Below, one piece after another: positions 41,614 to 51,581 of a DNA stretch of 64,000 nucleotides. Location: positions 1-64,000 of the forward strand of contig CAIPMW010000004.1 of assembly GCA_903866255.1 (NCBI GenBank). The letters are read 5' to 3'. The notes beneath the pieces are model-generated. The model made no database searches and was not told where the DNA came from. It worked only from the letters and a program-made list of their open reading frames with translations. The position numbers and the translations under genes are program-made. Numbering within the stretch: the first letter of the stretch is position 1; every line of letters begins with the position of its first letter. The stretch comes from an uncultured Chlorobiaceae bacterium. Its GTDB lineage: Bacteria; Bacteroidota; Chlorobiia; Chlorobiales; Chlorobiaceae.

Positions 41614-41646
41614 CAGATCAATAATATGTACTCATTTGAACAAGAG

Positions 41647-42879
41647 TCAGTTCCAGCGAAGATTTTGTTTAAGCTTGTTGAGCCGCTCCTGGCTTTCGGA
41701 ATCTTTATTGGCGTGCAGAAGCGCTTCAGAGATGAATGCCCAGAGGATGGCAAGAAATCCTCCGGCGACTGCGGCAATGAGCACCGCCACTCTCCGGTTT
41801 GGTTTGGACTTTTGTTCGGGTGTAACGGCTTTATCAAGCACCTGAATGACTGAACTCTCTTTGGCTTCATCAATTTTAGCCATTTCAAACTGTTTGGAAA
41901 GAAGCTCATAAATTGTTTCAGCGTATTTCAGATCACGCACCTTGCGTATGTATTCAAGACCTGTTTCAGGAACTTTGCTTGAGGTAACAGTACCAGTTTC
42001 AACCTTGGCGAGCTGCCCACGCAAACCCGCCAGCACCTGCTGCATACGAATATAGTCAGGGTTATTAGCGGTAGCAAAGGTACGCATGGCGCCAAGTTCA
42101 ACCTCCTTCATGGCAATCTGACCCTTTAGAGCAGAGGCTGTTTCAATAATCACCCTCGCCTGGGCATCAAGCTGAATAACACCGGTTTTCTCCTGTAACT
42201 GTTTGAGATTTACCTCAGCATCACCGAGCGTCTGTTTTGCATGCTGCAGTTGCTTTTCAAAAAAGAGACGACGCTGTGACGCTTCTGTGACGGCAAAATC
42301 CTGTGTCAGTTGCTGCAAGGCCTCAATATACCCATTGGCAAGCATTGCAGCTCTTTTTGGACTCTGATCATCAACCTGCAGGGTAATAAGGCCATTTTTA
42401 CCAGAAGTAATCCTGGTTGCTCCCATAAGTTTACTGCGGGTTTGACCGGGAGTTTTGGTTTTATAAACACCCTCAAGTTTGAATCGCTGGATCATCTTGT
42501 CCTGCAACGTTCTGCTTTTCAGCATGGCAATATAGGTGTCGTTGGGATTTTTCATCCCCGCAACGCCAGCCATGCCACTTAAGGCGCCAAGCTGACTGAG
42601 CATTGCCGACGTACCTGATTGCTGCTGTGGCGGCATGATTTGGGTGTCTGCCGTGTAGATATTCGGGCTTAACAGAGTAAATAGTACTGCTGCAACAGCA
42701 GCAATAAGCGGAGCCCCAAGAATAAGCTTTTTATGCTTTGCAAGAGTTATGGCAAGGTCAAGCAGACTGATTTCATCGTCCATTGACTTATCCCGGGGGA
42801 GAGAGGATTCGATTGGTTCAGGCACGGATTTTACAACATTATTTTGAGAGTAACTTAATACCATACACTCCAATACCAA
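41647..42879 (-). CDS. Wzz/chain-length determinant family protein
   Basis: DEISLLDLAITLAKHKKLILGAPLIAAVAAVLFTLLSPNIYTADTQIMPPQQQ; C-term PNRRVAVLIAAVAGGFLAILWAFI; start may be internal. Confidence 0.9.
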   Translation of the reverse strand: MVLECMVLSYSQNNVVKSVPEPIESSLPRDKSMDDEISLLDLAITLAKHKKLILGAPLIAAVAAVLFTLLSPNIYTADTQIMPPQQQSGTSAMLSQLGALSGMAGVAGMKNPNDTYIAMLKSRTLQDKMIQRFKLEGVYKTKTPGQTRSKLMGATRITSGKNGLITLQVDDQSPKRAAMLANGYIEALQQLTQDFAVTEASQRRLFFEKQLQHAKQTLGDAEVNLKQLQEKTGVIQLDAQARVIIETASALKGQIAMKEVELGAMRTFATANNPDYIRMQQVLAGLRGQLAKVETGTVTSSKVPETGLEYIRKVRDLKYAETIYELLSKQFEMAKIDEAKESSVIQVLDKAVTPEQKSKPNRRVAVLIAAVAGGFLAILWAFISEALLHANKDSESQERLNKLKQNLRWN

Positions 42880-44740
42880 ACTGGGAAAGGATAGAGGTCC
42901 AGTCCTTCAGGAATGAAGTCAAACCGAGTCCGGATTTAATAATTTTTTCGGGCACAACTATAGCATCTCCCGGATTGATGGAACCTCGCCATCCTCCATG
43001 ATCACGGCTCTGCACAGTACCATCAGCACAGATTCGATAGGCTATTGATTTGTCGCCAGAGGCGGTTACACCACCAGCCTTTTCGAGATAGTCGTCAAGG
43101 TGGTAGGCTGGCTGATAGATAAATGTATTCTGCTGGAAAACGGAGCCAAGCACACTGACCGTAGTGGATTTTTCCGGGATATAGATTTTGTCGCCATTTT
43201 CAAGAGGGAAATCCGGAAGATCACTGATTGTGCTTTCAAAGGCATTCAGACCAAGAATGATGCGCCCATCAGCCGTGAAGGCCCGTAATTTTGAAATAAG
43301 AAGACGCTGGAACTCTGCCTGCTTCTGAATCATTTGTGTCTTTTCAGGATTAGACTCACTGGCAATCCTCTCTTTATAGTTACTGTCAATTTCTTTTTCA
43401 AAGCGATCGATGGCTTCATTAACCTGCTTCTGCTGCTCCAGACGTACGCTTTCGCGAGTGAACACGGTACCATAGACAAAGCCATTATCCCTGGCGCCCC
43501 CAACTCGAGTGAGGAGGCTTTTGAGCGTTTCGTCTTTATCAATCTGGTAGACTCCTGGCTGTTTGACCGCGCCATCAATGAGCACAAAGGATCGAACCAC
43601 CTTGACCTGAAACGGTATCGCGGCGGGGGCAAACACATGAATAATATCTGTGGAGCTTAACATAATGTTCGACAGCTCTTTTGTTATCGCATCTTTTTCA
43701 GCCTGCAGCTCTGCAATGGTCTGGTAGCAGTTATTTACACTTTTTTCAACAATAACCTGCTTGAGGTCGGCGGATGAATCAAACCCACCAGCCCAGTTCA
43801 CTGCTTCTGAGAGAGAGGTTTTTTTATTCAATTCAAAAATTCCGGGCCTTTTGACGTTGCCAAAAAGCGCAACAAGCGGCCCTACCTCTGGAATATAGAT
43901 AACATCGCCATCCTGGAGGGCTCTATCCATACTTTTATCGCCATGGAGCAACATATCGTAGAGATCAATTGAAACCGGAGCAGCATTGCCACGCTTCAGT
44001 TGAATATCTCGCATCGTACCGGTAGCAGATGGCCCGCCGGAGGCAAAAAGGGCATTGAGCAGTGAGCTCATGGCACTGAGGGTATAGGTACCCGGGCGCT
44101 GCGCATGGCCGAGAATATAAATTTGTACACTTCGGGTCTGGGCTATACTGGCGGTGAGTTCAAAGTGGGAGTATATCCTGCTGACTGCTTTTTTCAGGTG
44201 ACCCTGGAGGTCGCGATAAAGAACTCCTGCAACATTGACCGAACCCACGCGTGGAAGATATATTTCGCCGCTCCGATTAACGGTAACGTTAATATCAATA
44301 TCAACCATCCCCCAACCACGAATCTGCAAGGCGTCGCCAGGGCCGATAACGTAGTCCGCATTGACCTGGGCTCCGCTGAGAGGCGCATAGGTACTCGGCA
44401 CGTTACCAAACAAATCCCGACCAAAAACAGCAAGATTTACCCCTGTGGAACCTGCTACATAAGATTCAAAGCGACCTGCTCTGGAGATGGAGACTGGCGT
44501 CACCACATCGCGCTCCTCTTTCCCTTTGACTGTTTCACCAGCTAACTTGCTATCGTCTGATAATGCACTGGTAAGAGAGGCTTGCCCCAATGCAGACTGT
44601 AAGGCAGAGAATGAGGGTGCCGCACCACCTGCTTTTGAGGGTGCCGACCCGGCACCAGCACTGGAACTTTCTGCAGCTCCACCAGACTGTGGGAAAGAGA
44701 AAAACATGAGTGCAACAAGAAAAAAACGGGCGTAACGCAT
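42839..44740 (-). CDS. Polysaccharide export protein with SLBB domains (Wza-like)
   Basis: NADYVIGPGDALQIRGWGMVDIDINVTVNRSGEIYLPRVGSVNVAGVLYRDLQGHL; signal peptide. Confidence 0.92.
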   Translation of the reverse strand: MRYARFFLVALMFFSFPQSGGAAESSSAGAGSAPSKAGGAAPSFSALQSALGQASLTSALSDDSKLAGETVKGKEERDVVTPVSISRAGRFESYVAGSTGVNLAVFGRDLFGNVPSTYAPLSGAQVNADYVIGPGDALQIRGWGMVDIDINVTVNRSGEIYLPRVGSVNVAGVLYRDLQGHLKKAVSRIYSHFELTASIAQTRSVQIYILGHAQRPGTYTLSAMSSLLNALFASGGPSATGTMRDIQLKRGNAAPVSIDLYDMLLHGDKSMDRALQDGDVIYIPEVGPLVALFGNVKRPGIFELNKKTSLSEAVNWAGGFDSSADLKQVIVEKSVNNCYQTIAELQAEKDAITKELSNIMLSSTDIIHVFAPAAIPFQVKVVRSFVLIDGAVKQPGVYQIDKDETLKSLLTRVGGARDNGFVYGTVFTRESVRLEQQKQVNEAIDRFEKEIDSNYKERIASESNPEKTQMIQKQAEFQRLLISKLRAFTADGRIILGLNAFESTISDLPDFPLENGDKIYIPEKSTTVSVLGSVFQQNTFIYQPAYHLDDYLEKAGGVTASGDKSIAYRICADGTVQSRDHGGWRGSINPGDAIVVPEKIIKSGLGLTSFLKDWTSILSQFGIGVYGIKLLSK

Positions 44741-45072
44741 AAACCGGATGATAGTTACTCAAAATAAATTTAAAGCTCCGCCACCTTCAGTCACACCTGA
44801 AGAGGAAACCAAACCCACACAAACCAATTGCAGGTTTTATGACGCAAAATGCGCTGCAATATATAAAAATGTTCGTTTTTCTCAACAGTAATAAGACTCC
44901 TGACCGTGCCTGACCTGGCAGGGATGTCATAACACATCGCATAACGCTGCGATCAAAGAAAAAACACTGAAAAGGGGAGATGCACAGAACCAGGCAAGGG
45001 CAGTTATGGCAACCGCTGAAAAAGCTCTCTGGCCACATTCGGGCATGATTGATGTGACCAGAGAAAATGTTG

Positions 45073-45450
45073 CTACTTTTGATCTTTAAGATCACGCTGA
45101 TTGAGATCCTTGAGATCACGCTGATTACCACCACCTCCAGAGCCTTCACCCTGCTGGTTTCCGCTACCCTGCTGGCTGCTTCCGCCCTGCTGCGTTCCAC
45201 CACCAACACTTCCGCCGGTTGTGCCACCAACAGAACCTGCAACATTGCCACCAACCGTTGAACCAACACTGCCACCAATTACTGAGCCTATAGTCGCTGA
45301 CAATGTGGCGCTTGCCGTGACATCCGACAAATTGGATAAAGGTGCAATTGCTGAGTAATCAGAATTGTTCACGACAGCCAGAAGTGGCGAGGCTGCATAA
45401 CCGACAAGAGCGGCAGTCAGCAAGCCTGCCCGTATAATAGTTTTATTCAT
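45073..45450 (-). CDS. Exported Gly-rich repeat protein
   Basis: Signal peptide MNKTIIRAGLLTAALVGYAASPLLA; GSVIGGSVGSTVGGNVAGSVGGTTGGSVGGG; C-term repeat NQRDLKDLNQRDLKDQK. Confidence 0.75.
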   Translation of the reverse strand: MNKTIIRAGLLTAALVGYAASPLLAVVNNSDYSAIAPLSNLSDVTASATLSATIGSVIGGSVGSTVGGNVAGSVGGTTGGSVGGGTQQGGSSQQGSGNQQGEGSGGGGNQRDLKDLNQRDLKDQK

Positions 45451-45471
45451 GATGTTTTTCCTGGTAAAATT

Positions 45472-46254
45472 TTACAATTTAAAGCCAAAACCGGCTGCAC
45501 CGACAAAACGGACACCGTCACCGGAGTTATCGGTAAGGTCAGCAAGACCTATGGTAACACCAAATGGGATATTGCCTATCTCGAAAGATTTCGATACACC
45601 AGCATTAAGGTTCAGCCCGTTCCAGTCAGTAACAACATTGAACGATTCCGCCACCTCATAGGCAAGGTTGCCAAACACGTATGTTCCGTGTGGGCCTTTA
45701 CCTGTAAGGATATCAGCAGGGCTCTTGTCTCCAAAACGCCCTGAGCCAGCCCCTACGCTGTAGTGCAGTTTTGTGGTATTTGATGCTTTATTGACAACAG
45801 ATTCGTCCTGCACACCCCGGCTGTAGACGATATAAAAGCTTTTGCCAGAATCTCCACCATCGGTCAGCATGACATTTTCAACACCAACCGCAATGGCGTC
45901 ACCATCTTCAAGATGCCTGAAAAGGTGGACTGATGTAGAATATTCTTTCCATGCGGAAACATCAAGCGAAATCAGGGAAACCTGCACCCCAATCTCCTTT
46001 GGATCACCAATACCCGCACCAAGCACAGCAGCCCCATCACTTTTTTTGGAATATGGCGACGGTGATGTTCCACCAATACCCATAAAGACCACATTATTTG
46101 AGGCTCCCCAAGCAACAGGAGTCGTCACGGATTTCCCATTATTATTTGTCCTGGCGACAACCGAACTGTACTGCCCGGCCCCAGCCTCGGGCGAATTAAG
46201 GGCCAACATGCCGAACATGGCTGGTATAAGATAACTCGCTTTTCTACGCTTCAT
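45472..46254 (-). CDS. Hypothetical exported (possibly outer-membrane) protein
   Basis: 260 aa with signal-peptide-like N-term; C-term ends GVTIGLADLTDNSGDGVRFVGAAGFGFKL (beta-strand-like, terminal aromatic/leucine). Confidence 0.7.
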   Translation of the reverse strand: MKRRKASYLIPAMFGMLALNSPEAGAGQYSSVVARTNNNGKSVTTPVAWGASNNVVFMGIGGTSPSPYSKKSDGAAVLGAGIGDPKEIGVQVSLISLDVSAWKEYSTSVHLFRHLEDGDAIAVGVENVMLTDGGDSGKSFYIVYSRGVQDESVVNKASNTTKLHYSVGAGSGRFGDKSPADILTGKGPHGTYVFGNLAYEVAESFNVVTDWNGLNLNAGVSKSFEIGNIPFGVTIGLADLTDNSGDGVRFVGAAGFGFKL

Positions 46255-46432
46255 TTTTTCAGGGTTTTAAGTTTAAGAGCAATGATTCATAAATTTTCTT
46301 CGCACGACCATCATCATATATTGACGCTTTCCATTATTTACCATCTCTTTTTTGTCGAAAAAAAACACTACTTCAACACACTCCTTAGAAAAATATACTA
46401 AAATATTAAAAATTTAAAAGAACTCTTGCTGA

Positions 46433-46478
46433 CGGGCCATAAAATATCGATTTTTTCTCGGTACCAGTTTATGGCCCG
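46433..46478. repeat. Perfect 11-bp inverted repeat with 24-nt loop, downstream of recQ
   Basis: CGGGCCATAAA ... TTTATGGCCCG. Confidence 0.75.
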
Positions 46479-46497
46479 AATGAATCGTAAAACTATT

Positions 46498-48315
46498 TCA
46501 TTGTTTTTCATTGCAATAGCGATTAATAAGACAGAGGAACTGGCGCCCGTAGCGCTCAAGCTTTACCTCTCCCACGCCGGAAACGGAGAGCATACTCTCT
46601 GCATCACGCGGACAGAGTCGGGCCATGTCGTGCAGCGTACGGTCCGAAAAAACGATGTATGGCGGAATCCCCTGTTCGTCGGCAATCTGCTTGCGCAGTG
46701 TTCTGAGCAGTTCAAAAAGCTTCAGGCTAAGGGCGGTCTCAGCTTTCAGCGGTATCGCTGCGACCTTTTTCTTCTCCAGTACCCTGACAATCTCGATCCG
46801 CTCTTCACCTTTCAGAAGCTGAACGGCCTTCGGGAGAAGAGAAAGTGTCGGGTAGAGCCCTTCCGATTTTTCAACCACCTTATGAGCAAGTAACTCATCA
46901 ATAAGCTGGCGCCAGTATTTTTTGTCGTGCTCTTTGCCTACCCCCCAGGTTTTGAGACGATCATGGCCGAAATCACGAATTTTTTGATTGGCGCTGCCGG
47001 TGACAATATCAACGATATGCGTGGCACCAAACCGCTCTTCAGTACGCACGATAGCCGAGAGCAGCATCTGTGCCTCGCGGGTGCAGTCAACCACATCACG
47101 GGTGCCAAGGCAAATATCGCAGGAGTTGCAGTTAGCGTGAGGATAGATCTCTCCGAAATAATCGAGCAGGGTTCTGCGACGGCACACTGAGTTGCCAGCA
47201 AAGGCGATCACTTTTGAGAGTGCTCCCAGCGCTTTTGCCCGCTCAATTTCGTCAGCCATTGCATCAATAAAAAAGCGGACTTTGGGAATATCTCCCTGTG
47301 CAAAAAGCAGGGTGCATTGCGCTGGCTCACCATCGCGGCCTGCCCGACCGGTCTCCTGATAGTAGTTCTCAATGCTTTTCGGCAGATCAGCATGAATAAC
47401 AAACCGGATGTTTGATTTGTCGATGCCCATGCCGAAGGCTATCGTGGCAACAATAACGTCCGCTTCGTCTCTAATAAAGGCCTCCTGATTGCTGCTGCGA
47501 TCACCGTCACTGAGTCCGGCATGGTATGGCAGTGCGCGGAAACCTTTTGATTGCAGCATGGCCGCAGTGTCGTTAACACTTTTTCGACTGGTACGATAGA
47601 CGATACCTGCTTTACCGGGATTACTTTTGACCAGCGCAACAATTTGAGCCTCAACATTATCCTTGAAGCGAACGTCGTACAGAAGGTTTGGTCGATCAAA
47701 TGATGCCCTGACCACGAGAGGGGTACGAAGGGCAAGTTTATCGAGAATATCCTTCTGTACCCGGTGGGTGGCCGTTGCGGTAAAGGCGGCTACCGGCAGG
47801 TCGGGAAAAATGGTGACGAGCGCAGAGAGCGAGAGGTAGTCGGGGCGAAAATCGTGTCCCCATTCGGAGACGCAATGCGCCTCATCAATCACCGCCATAC
47901 TGATCGGAAGCCGGGCAAGTGTCTGGCGAAAGTGGTCGAGGGTGAAGCGTTCTGGAGCGACGTAGAGCAGATCGAGGTCATGAGCAAAGAGGTCACGCAT
48001 CACCTCGTCGCGCTCCGGTGGTGTCTGGGAGCTGTTGAGAAAAGCCGCACGAATGCCGTTAGCCCGAGCGCCATCCACCTGGTCTTTCATAAGAGCAATA
48101 AGCGGGCTGATCACCATGCAGATCCCGGGCAGCAACAGAGCCGGCAACTGGTAGCAAAGTGATTTGCCCCCGCCGGTGGGCATTACCGCAAAAACATCCC
48201 TCTTGTCGAGAACAGCGCGAACAACCTGCTCCTGATTGGGGCGAAACTCACGAAAACCAAAGACCTTGCGAAGGGTTGAAAAAATGGCTTCGTCTGTCAC
48301 GAATGGAGTGCTCAT
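46498..48315 (-). CDS. recQ: ATP-dependent DNA helicase RecQ
   Basis: FGFREFRPNQEQVVRAVLDKRDVFAVMPTGGGKSLCYQLPALL; DEAHCVSEWGHDFRPDY; C-term HRDC region. Confidence 0.96.
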   Translation of the reverse strand: MSTPFVTDEAIFSTLRKVFGFREFRPNQEQVVRAVLDKRDVFAVMPTGGGKSLCYQLPALLLPGICMVISPLIALMKDQVDGARANGIRAAFLNSSQTPPERDEVMRDLFAHDLDLLYVAPERFTLDHFRQTLARLPISMAVIDEAHCVSEWGHDFRPDYLSLSALVTIFPDLPVAAFTATATHRVQKDILDKLALRTPLVVRASFDRPNLLYDVRFKDNVEAQIVALVKSNPGKAGIVYRTSRKSVNDTAAMLQSKGFRALPYHAGLSDGDRSSNQEAFIRDEADVIVATIAFGMGIDKSNIRFVIHADLPKSIENYYQETGRAGRDGEPAQCTLLFAQGDIPKVRFFIDAMADEIERAKALGALSKVIAFAGNSVCRRRTLLDYFGEIYPHANCNSCDICLGTRDVVDCTREAQMLLSAIVRTEERFGATHIVDIVTGSANQKIRDFGHDRLKTWGVGKEHDKKYWRQLIDELLAHKVVEKSEGLYPTLSLLPKAVQLLKGEERIEIVRVLEKKKVAAIPLKAETALSLKLFELLRTLRKQIADEQGIPPYIVFSDRTLHDMARLCPRDAESMLSVSGVGEVKLERYGRQFLCLINRYCNEKQ

Positions 48316-48354
48316 GGTGTAATGGAATAGACAAAAATATCCGGTATCGCATAA

Positions 48355-49305
48355 TCACTCAACAGGTTTGTGTGATTTTCGGGTGGAACGAATGACCTCT
48401 GTCGCTTTGTTGAGCGACTGACGCGACTCTTCAACATCAGGGCGACTGTCAGCAAATTTTACAAGGTCGGCCTGTTTGAGAAGATTCATGATACTTTCAA
48501 AGCCTGCAACACCGAGCTTTTTAAGGTCGCGCTCAATCTCCTGCGTCACCGCCTCAAGGGCGCTGATGCGATAGTGCGTTTCGAGAAAGGAGCGCATGAT
48601 GTTGCTGAGCTCTTCGTAGCATTCGTGTGGTGGCATTCCTGCCGAAAGACTCGAACCGAGTTTGCGGAGCTTGCGCTGGGCAACCTGGCTGGAATCGACC
48701 TTTTCTGCACTGTTGCGCACCGTCCGTTTCAGAAAGAAGAGCAAAAGCAGCACCAATACTCCAACACCAAAAGCTCCAAGCAGCAATGGCATAAGCATAA
48801 GATAGGGTATCGGCGGAGAGAGTGGTGGCTTGATTGGCCTGATATCGCGCATGGAGGCGTCGGTAAGCTCTCGTACATAGACTGAGGAAGATGGCTTGTA
48901 GCTCACCTTGCCGGTCGGTCGCCCGCTGGCATCACGAAGTGCCACAGTGAATGAGGGCAGCGCCTGCCGCCCGGGAACAAAGAGGGCAAGTTCCAGCTCA
49001 AAGAGATCCTGGCCAAAAGCTGAACGTACTGTTGAGGAGCTGTGTCGGCTGCTGACAAGTTCGAAGGGCTTCACGGCAGCAGCGTCGATTCCTTCAAGGG
49101 AGACTGCCACTCCCTTGTCATGCCGGACATTGATGGTGCAGTGAATACGGTCGCCAACAAGCAGTGTGTCGGGGGTAACCGTTACATTGACCATAGGTTG
49201 CGCCACCCCCTCCACATCAAAAAATGCAGGCATGAGTGAAAGTGACAGCAGCAGAAAAATCTTTGTGAGTAACCCTGCTGCCTGCCTGTTACACCTTGCG
49301 TTCAC
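48355..49305 (-). CDS. BatD/DUF4381-like membrane-anchored protein
   Basis: Signal peptide, Ig-like N domain, one TM, cytoplasmic tail; follows DUF58 and MoxR genes. Confidence 0.65.
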   Translation of the reverse strand: MNARCNRQAAGLLTKIFLLLSLSLMPAFFDVEGVAQPMVNVTVTPDTLLVGDRIHCTINVRHDKGVAVSLEGIDAAAVKPFELVSSRHSSSTVRSAFGQDLFELELALFVPGRQALPSFTVALRDASGRPTGKVSYKPSSSVYVRELTDASMRDIRPIKPPLSPPIPYLMLMPLLLGAFGVGVLVLLLLFFLKRTVRNSAEKVDSSQVAQRKLRKLGSSLSAGMPPHECYEELSNIMRSFLETHYRISALEAVTQEIERDLKKLGVAGFESIMNLLKQADLVKFADSRPDVEESRQSLNKATEVIRSTRKSHKPVE

Positions 49306-50179
49306 GGTAACGAAAAAAGCTGTTCAGGTCACCGATAAATGAGCGATCGGTCTCCAGAAAGAGAGAGTCGATCCGCATACGACGAAGTCGCTGGCGAAGC
49401 TCATCGTGTTGTCGTAACTGCTCCTCACGGTATCGGGCTATGCCGGGACGGCTTGCGGCATCAACGGTCAATCGCAACCCTGTTTCCGGATCTTCAAGGT
49501 CAAGCAAACCGGAAAGAGGAAGAGCTTTGTCGAGCGGATCGCTGATGTGTACCAGAATAAAATCGTGGCGAGTATTCAGCAGCTTCATCCCCTTTTCATA
49601 GTCACTGTCCACAAGGTCGGTCAAGAGAAAGATGATCTCCTGCCGTTTGCGGGTATAGCGAACAAAAGAGAGTGCCGCGTTGATATCGGTTTTGCGGCTT
49701 TCGGGCTTCAGGCGCAACAGCTCTTCAAGAATCATCAGCAGATGATGGCGCCCTTTACGAGGAGGAATATAGCGTTCAACCCGATCGGTAAAAACCAGAA
49801 GCCCCACCTTGTCATTATTCTGGAGAGCGCTGAAGGCAAGCACCGCACTCAGCTCAAGCGCAAGATCTCTCTTGCTCCGCTCACGGCTGCCAAAAAGCAT
49901 GGAGGCCGATGCATCCACGACAAGCAAGAGGCTGCGTTCCCGCTCCTCGGTAAAAAGCTTGACATAGAGTTCGCTTTTGCGGGCAGAGGTATTCCAGTCG
50001 ACCGAGCGGACATCGTCACCATATTGATATTCACGAACATGGCTGAACTCAATACCTTTACCCTTGAAGGATGAGTGATATTCGCCACTGAACAGCTCGC
50101 TGGCCATCCGTTTCGAGCGAATCTCAACCCGCCTGATACTCTGCCGAAGCTCCTTCAATTGTTCTTTATATCTCTCCAT
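49289..50179 (-). CDS. DUF58 domain protein
   Basis: SGEYHSSFKGKGIEFSHVREYQYGDDVRSVDWNTSARKSELYVKLFTEERERSLLLVVDASASM; ORF track start 50209. Confidence 0.93.
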   Translation of the reverse strand: MERYKEQLKELRQSIRRVEIRSKRMASELFSGEYHSSFKGKGIEFSHVREYQYGDDVRSVDWNTSARKSELYVKLFTEERERSLLLVVDASASMLFGSRERSKRDLALELSAVLAFSALQNNDKVGLLVFTDRVERYIPPRKGRHHLLMILEELLRLKPESRKTDINAALSFVRYTRKRQEIIFLLTDLVDSDYEKGMKLLNTRHDFILVHISDPLDKALPLSGLLDLEDPETGLRLTVDAASRPGIARYREEQLRQHDELRQRLRRMRIDSLFLETDRSFIGDLNSFFRYRERKV

Positions 50180-50212
50180 GGTAACCTCCGGGCGTAGTAT
50201 CGAGCACAATCA

Positions 50213-51211
50213 TCAAGGCACCTGCACATTTTGCAGAATCTGTCGAATCATATCATCAGCCTTGATATTGTCAGCTTCAGCTTCGTATCCAGGCCTTATC
50301 CGATGCCGGAGAGTGTCACAGGCAATAGCCTTGACATCCTCCGGGGTTATGTATGGCCGATGCTGCAGAAAAGCGTGGGCCTTGGCTGCAAGCAACAGAA
50401 AAATTGAGGCTCTGGGCGATGCGCCATACTCAATCATGGATCCAAGCTCCGCCATTCCATAGAGTCCCGGATTTCTTGTGGCAACAACCAGGTCAATGAT
50501 ATAGCGCTGAACTCTGGGATCAACATAAATCCGGTCGATAAGGGCTCGTGCCCGAAAAATATCTCCCGGCTGTACAACCACGCTGATCGGGCTCTTGCTG
50601 GCAGTAATCGCCGAACGAATCATAATTTCAAGCTCCTCCTCATACGAGGGATAATCGACAATGACCTTCATCATAAAGCGGTCAACCTGGGCTTCAGGAA
50701 GAACGTAGGTACCTTCATGCTCAACAGGGTTCTGGGTAGCGAGCACCATAAATGGCTCCTGCAGGGGAAAGGTCTGACTGCCGATGGTAACCTGCCGCTC
50801 CTGCATGGCTTCAAGCAGCGCTGACTGCACTTTGGCCGGGGAGCGGTTAATTTCATCCGCAAGAATGACATTGGCAAAAACCGGCCCCTTTCGGGGATAG
50901 AATTCCATATCCTTGGGATTGTAGATCATGGTGCCGATAAGGTCGGCTGGCAGCATGTCGGGGGTAAACTGGATCCGCTGAAACTTCAGATTCATCACTG
51001 AAGCAACCGTACTGATGATCAGCGTTTTGGCAAGTCCAGGCACACCCTCAAGCAGAATATGGCCATTGACCAGCATGGCAATAAATACGCGCCTGATCAC
51101 CTCAAGCTGGCCGACAACCCGACAGGCAAGCTGCTCCTCAGCCAGTTCAAGAAATCGTGAGGCTTCAATAATCTGCCCTTCAAGCTCCTCAAGTTCTACA
51201 GCATGCTGCAT
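50213..51211 (-). CDS. MoxR-family AAA ATPase
   Basis: GHILLEGVPGLAKTLIISTVASVMNLKFQRIQFTPDMLPADLIGT; ADEINRSPAKVQSALLEAMQE. Confidence 0.95.
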   Translation of the reverse strand: MQHAVELEELEGQIIEASRFLELAEEQLACRVVGQLEVIRRVFIAMLVNGHILLEGVPGLAKTLIISTVASVMNLKFQRIQFTPDMLPADLIGTMIYNPKDMEFYPRKGPVFANVILADEINRSPAKVQSALLEAMQERQVTIGSQTFPLQEPFMVLATQNPVEHEGTYVLPEAQVDRFMMKVIVDYPSYEEELEIMIRSAITASKSPISVVVQPGDIFRARALIDRIYVDPRVQRYIIDLVVATRNPGLYGMAELGSMIEYGASPRASIFLLLAAKAHAFLQHRPYITPEDVKAIACDTLRHRIRPGYEAEADNIKADDMIRQILQNVQVP

Positions 51212-51230
51212 AGGAATTGTCTCCTCTTTT

Positions 51231-51277
51231 CCCAGGGCTTGAGCCCTGCGCTACCAATATTTCGCCACTACGGGACT
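51231..51277. repeat. Dispersed GC-rich intergenic repeat (candidate)
   Basis: CCCAGGGCTTGAGCCCTGCGCTACCAATATTTCGCCACTACGGGACT, internal GGGCTTGAGCCC palindrome; resembles widely dispersed repeats. Confidence 0.5.
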
Positions 51278-51327
51278 ACCATGGAACATTGTCTGTTACC
51301 TTTGCGAGGCATCAGGCGTTATACATA

Positions 51328-51555
51328 CTACAGATTTTTGTAAAGGCCATTAAAACCCATAAACAGCAGCGCAGTACCAATAATAACCGCTGGCCATGTG
51401 TAGATATCGGGGATAGAGAGAAAACTGTGAAGCATCCCGAAATCAGGAGTGAGCAGCATCATAAGATTTGCGCCAACCAGAACCAAAAGAAGATGAAAAA
51501 TACTTACCTTGACCTGCGGACTGCTTTTGGTACCGGACTTTTCAGTGTTACCCAT
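51328..51555 (-). CDS. Small membrane protein (hypothetical)
   Basis: 75 aa, two hydrophobic segments. Confidence 0.6.
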   Translation of the reverse strand: MGNTEKSGTKSSPQVKVSIFHLLLVLVGANLMMLLTPDFGMLHSFLSIPDIYTWPAVIIGTALLFMGFNGLYKNL

Positions 51556-51581
51556 AAAATCTTTTAAAAGAGTGTTATACC

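Noticed and set aside
44787-45278. 163-aa minus ORF overlapping the Gly-rich gene
   Set aside because: Different frame over the Gly-rich coding repeat; low-complexity artefact continuing into noncoding DNA.
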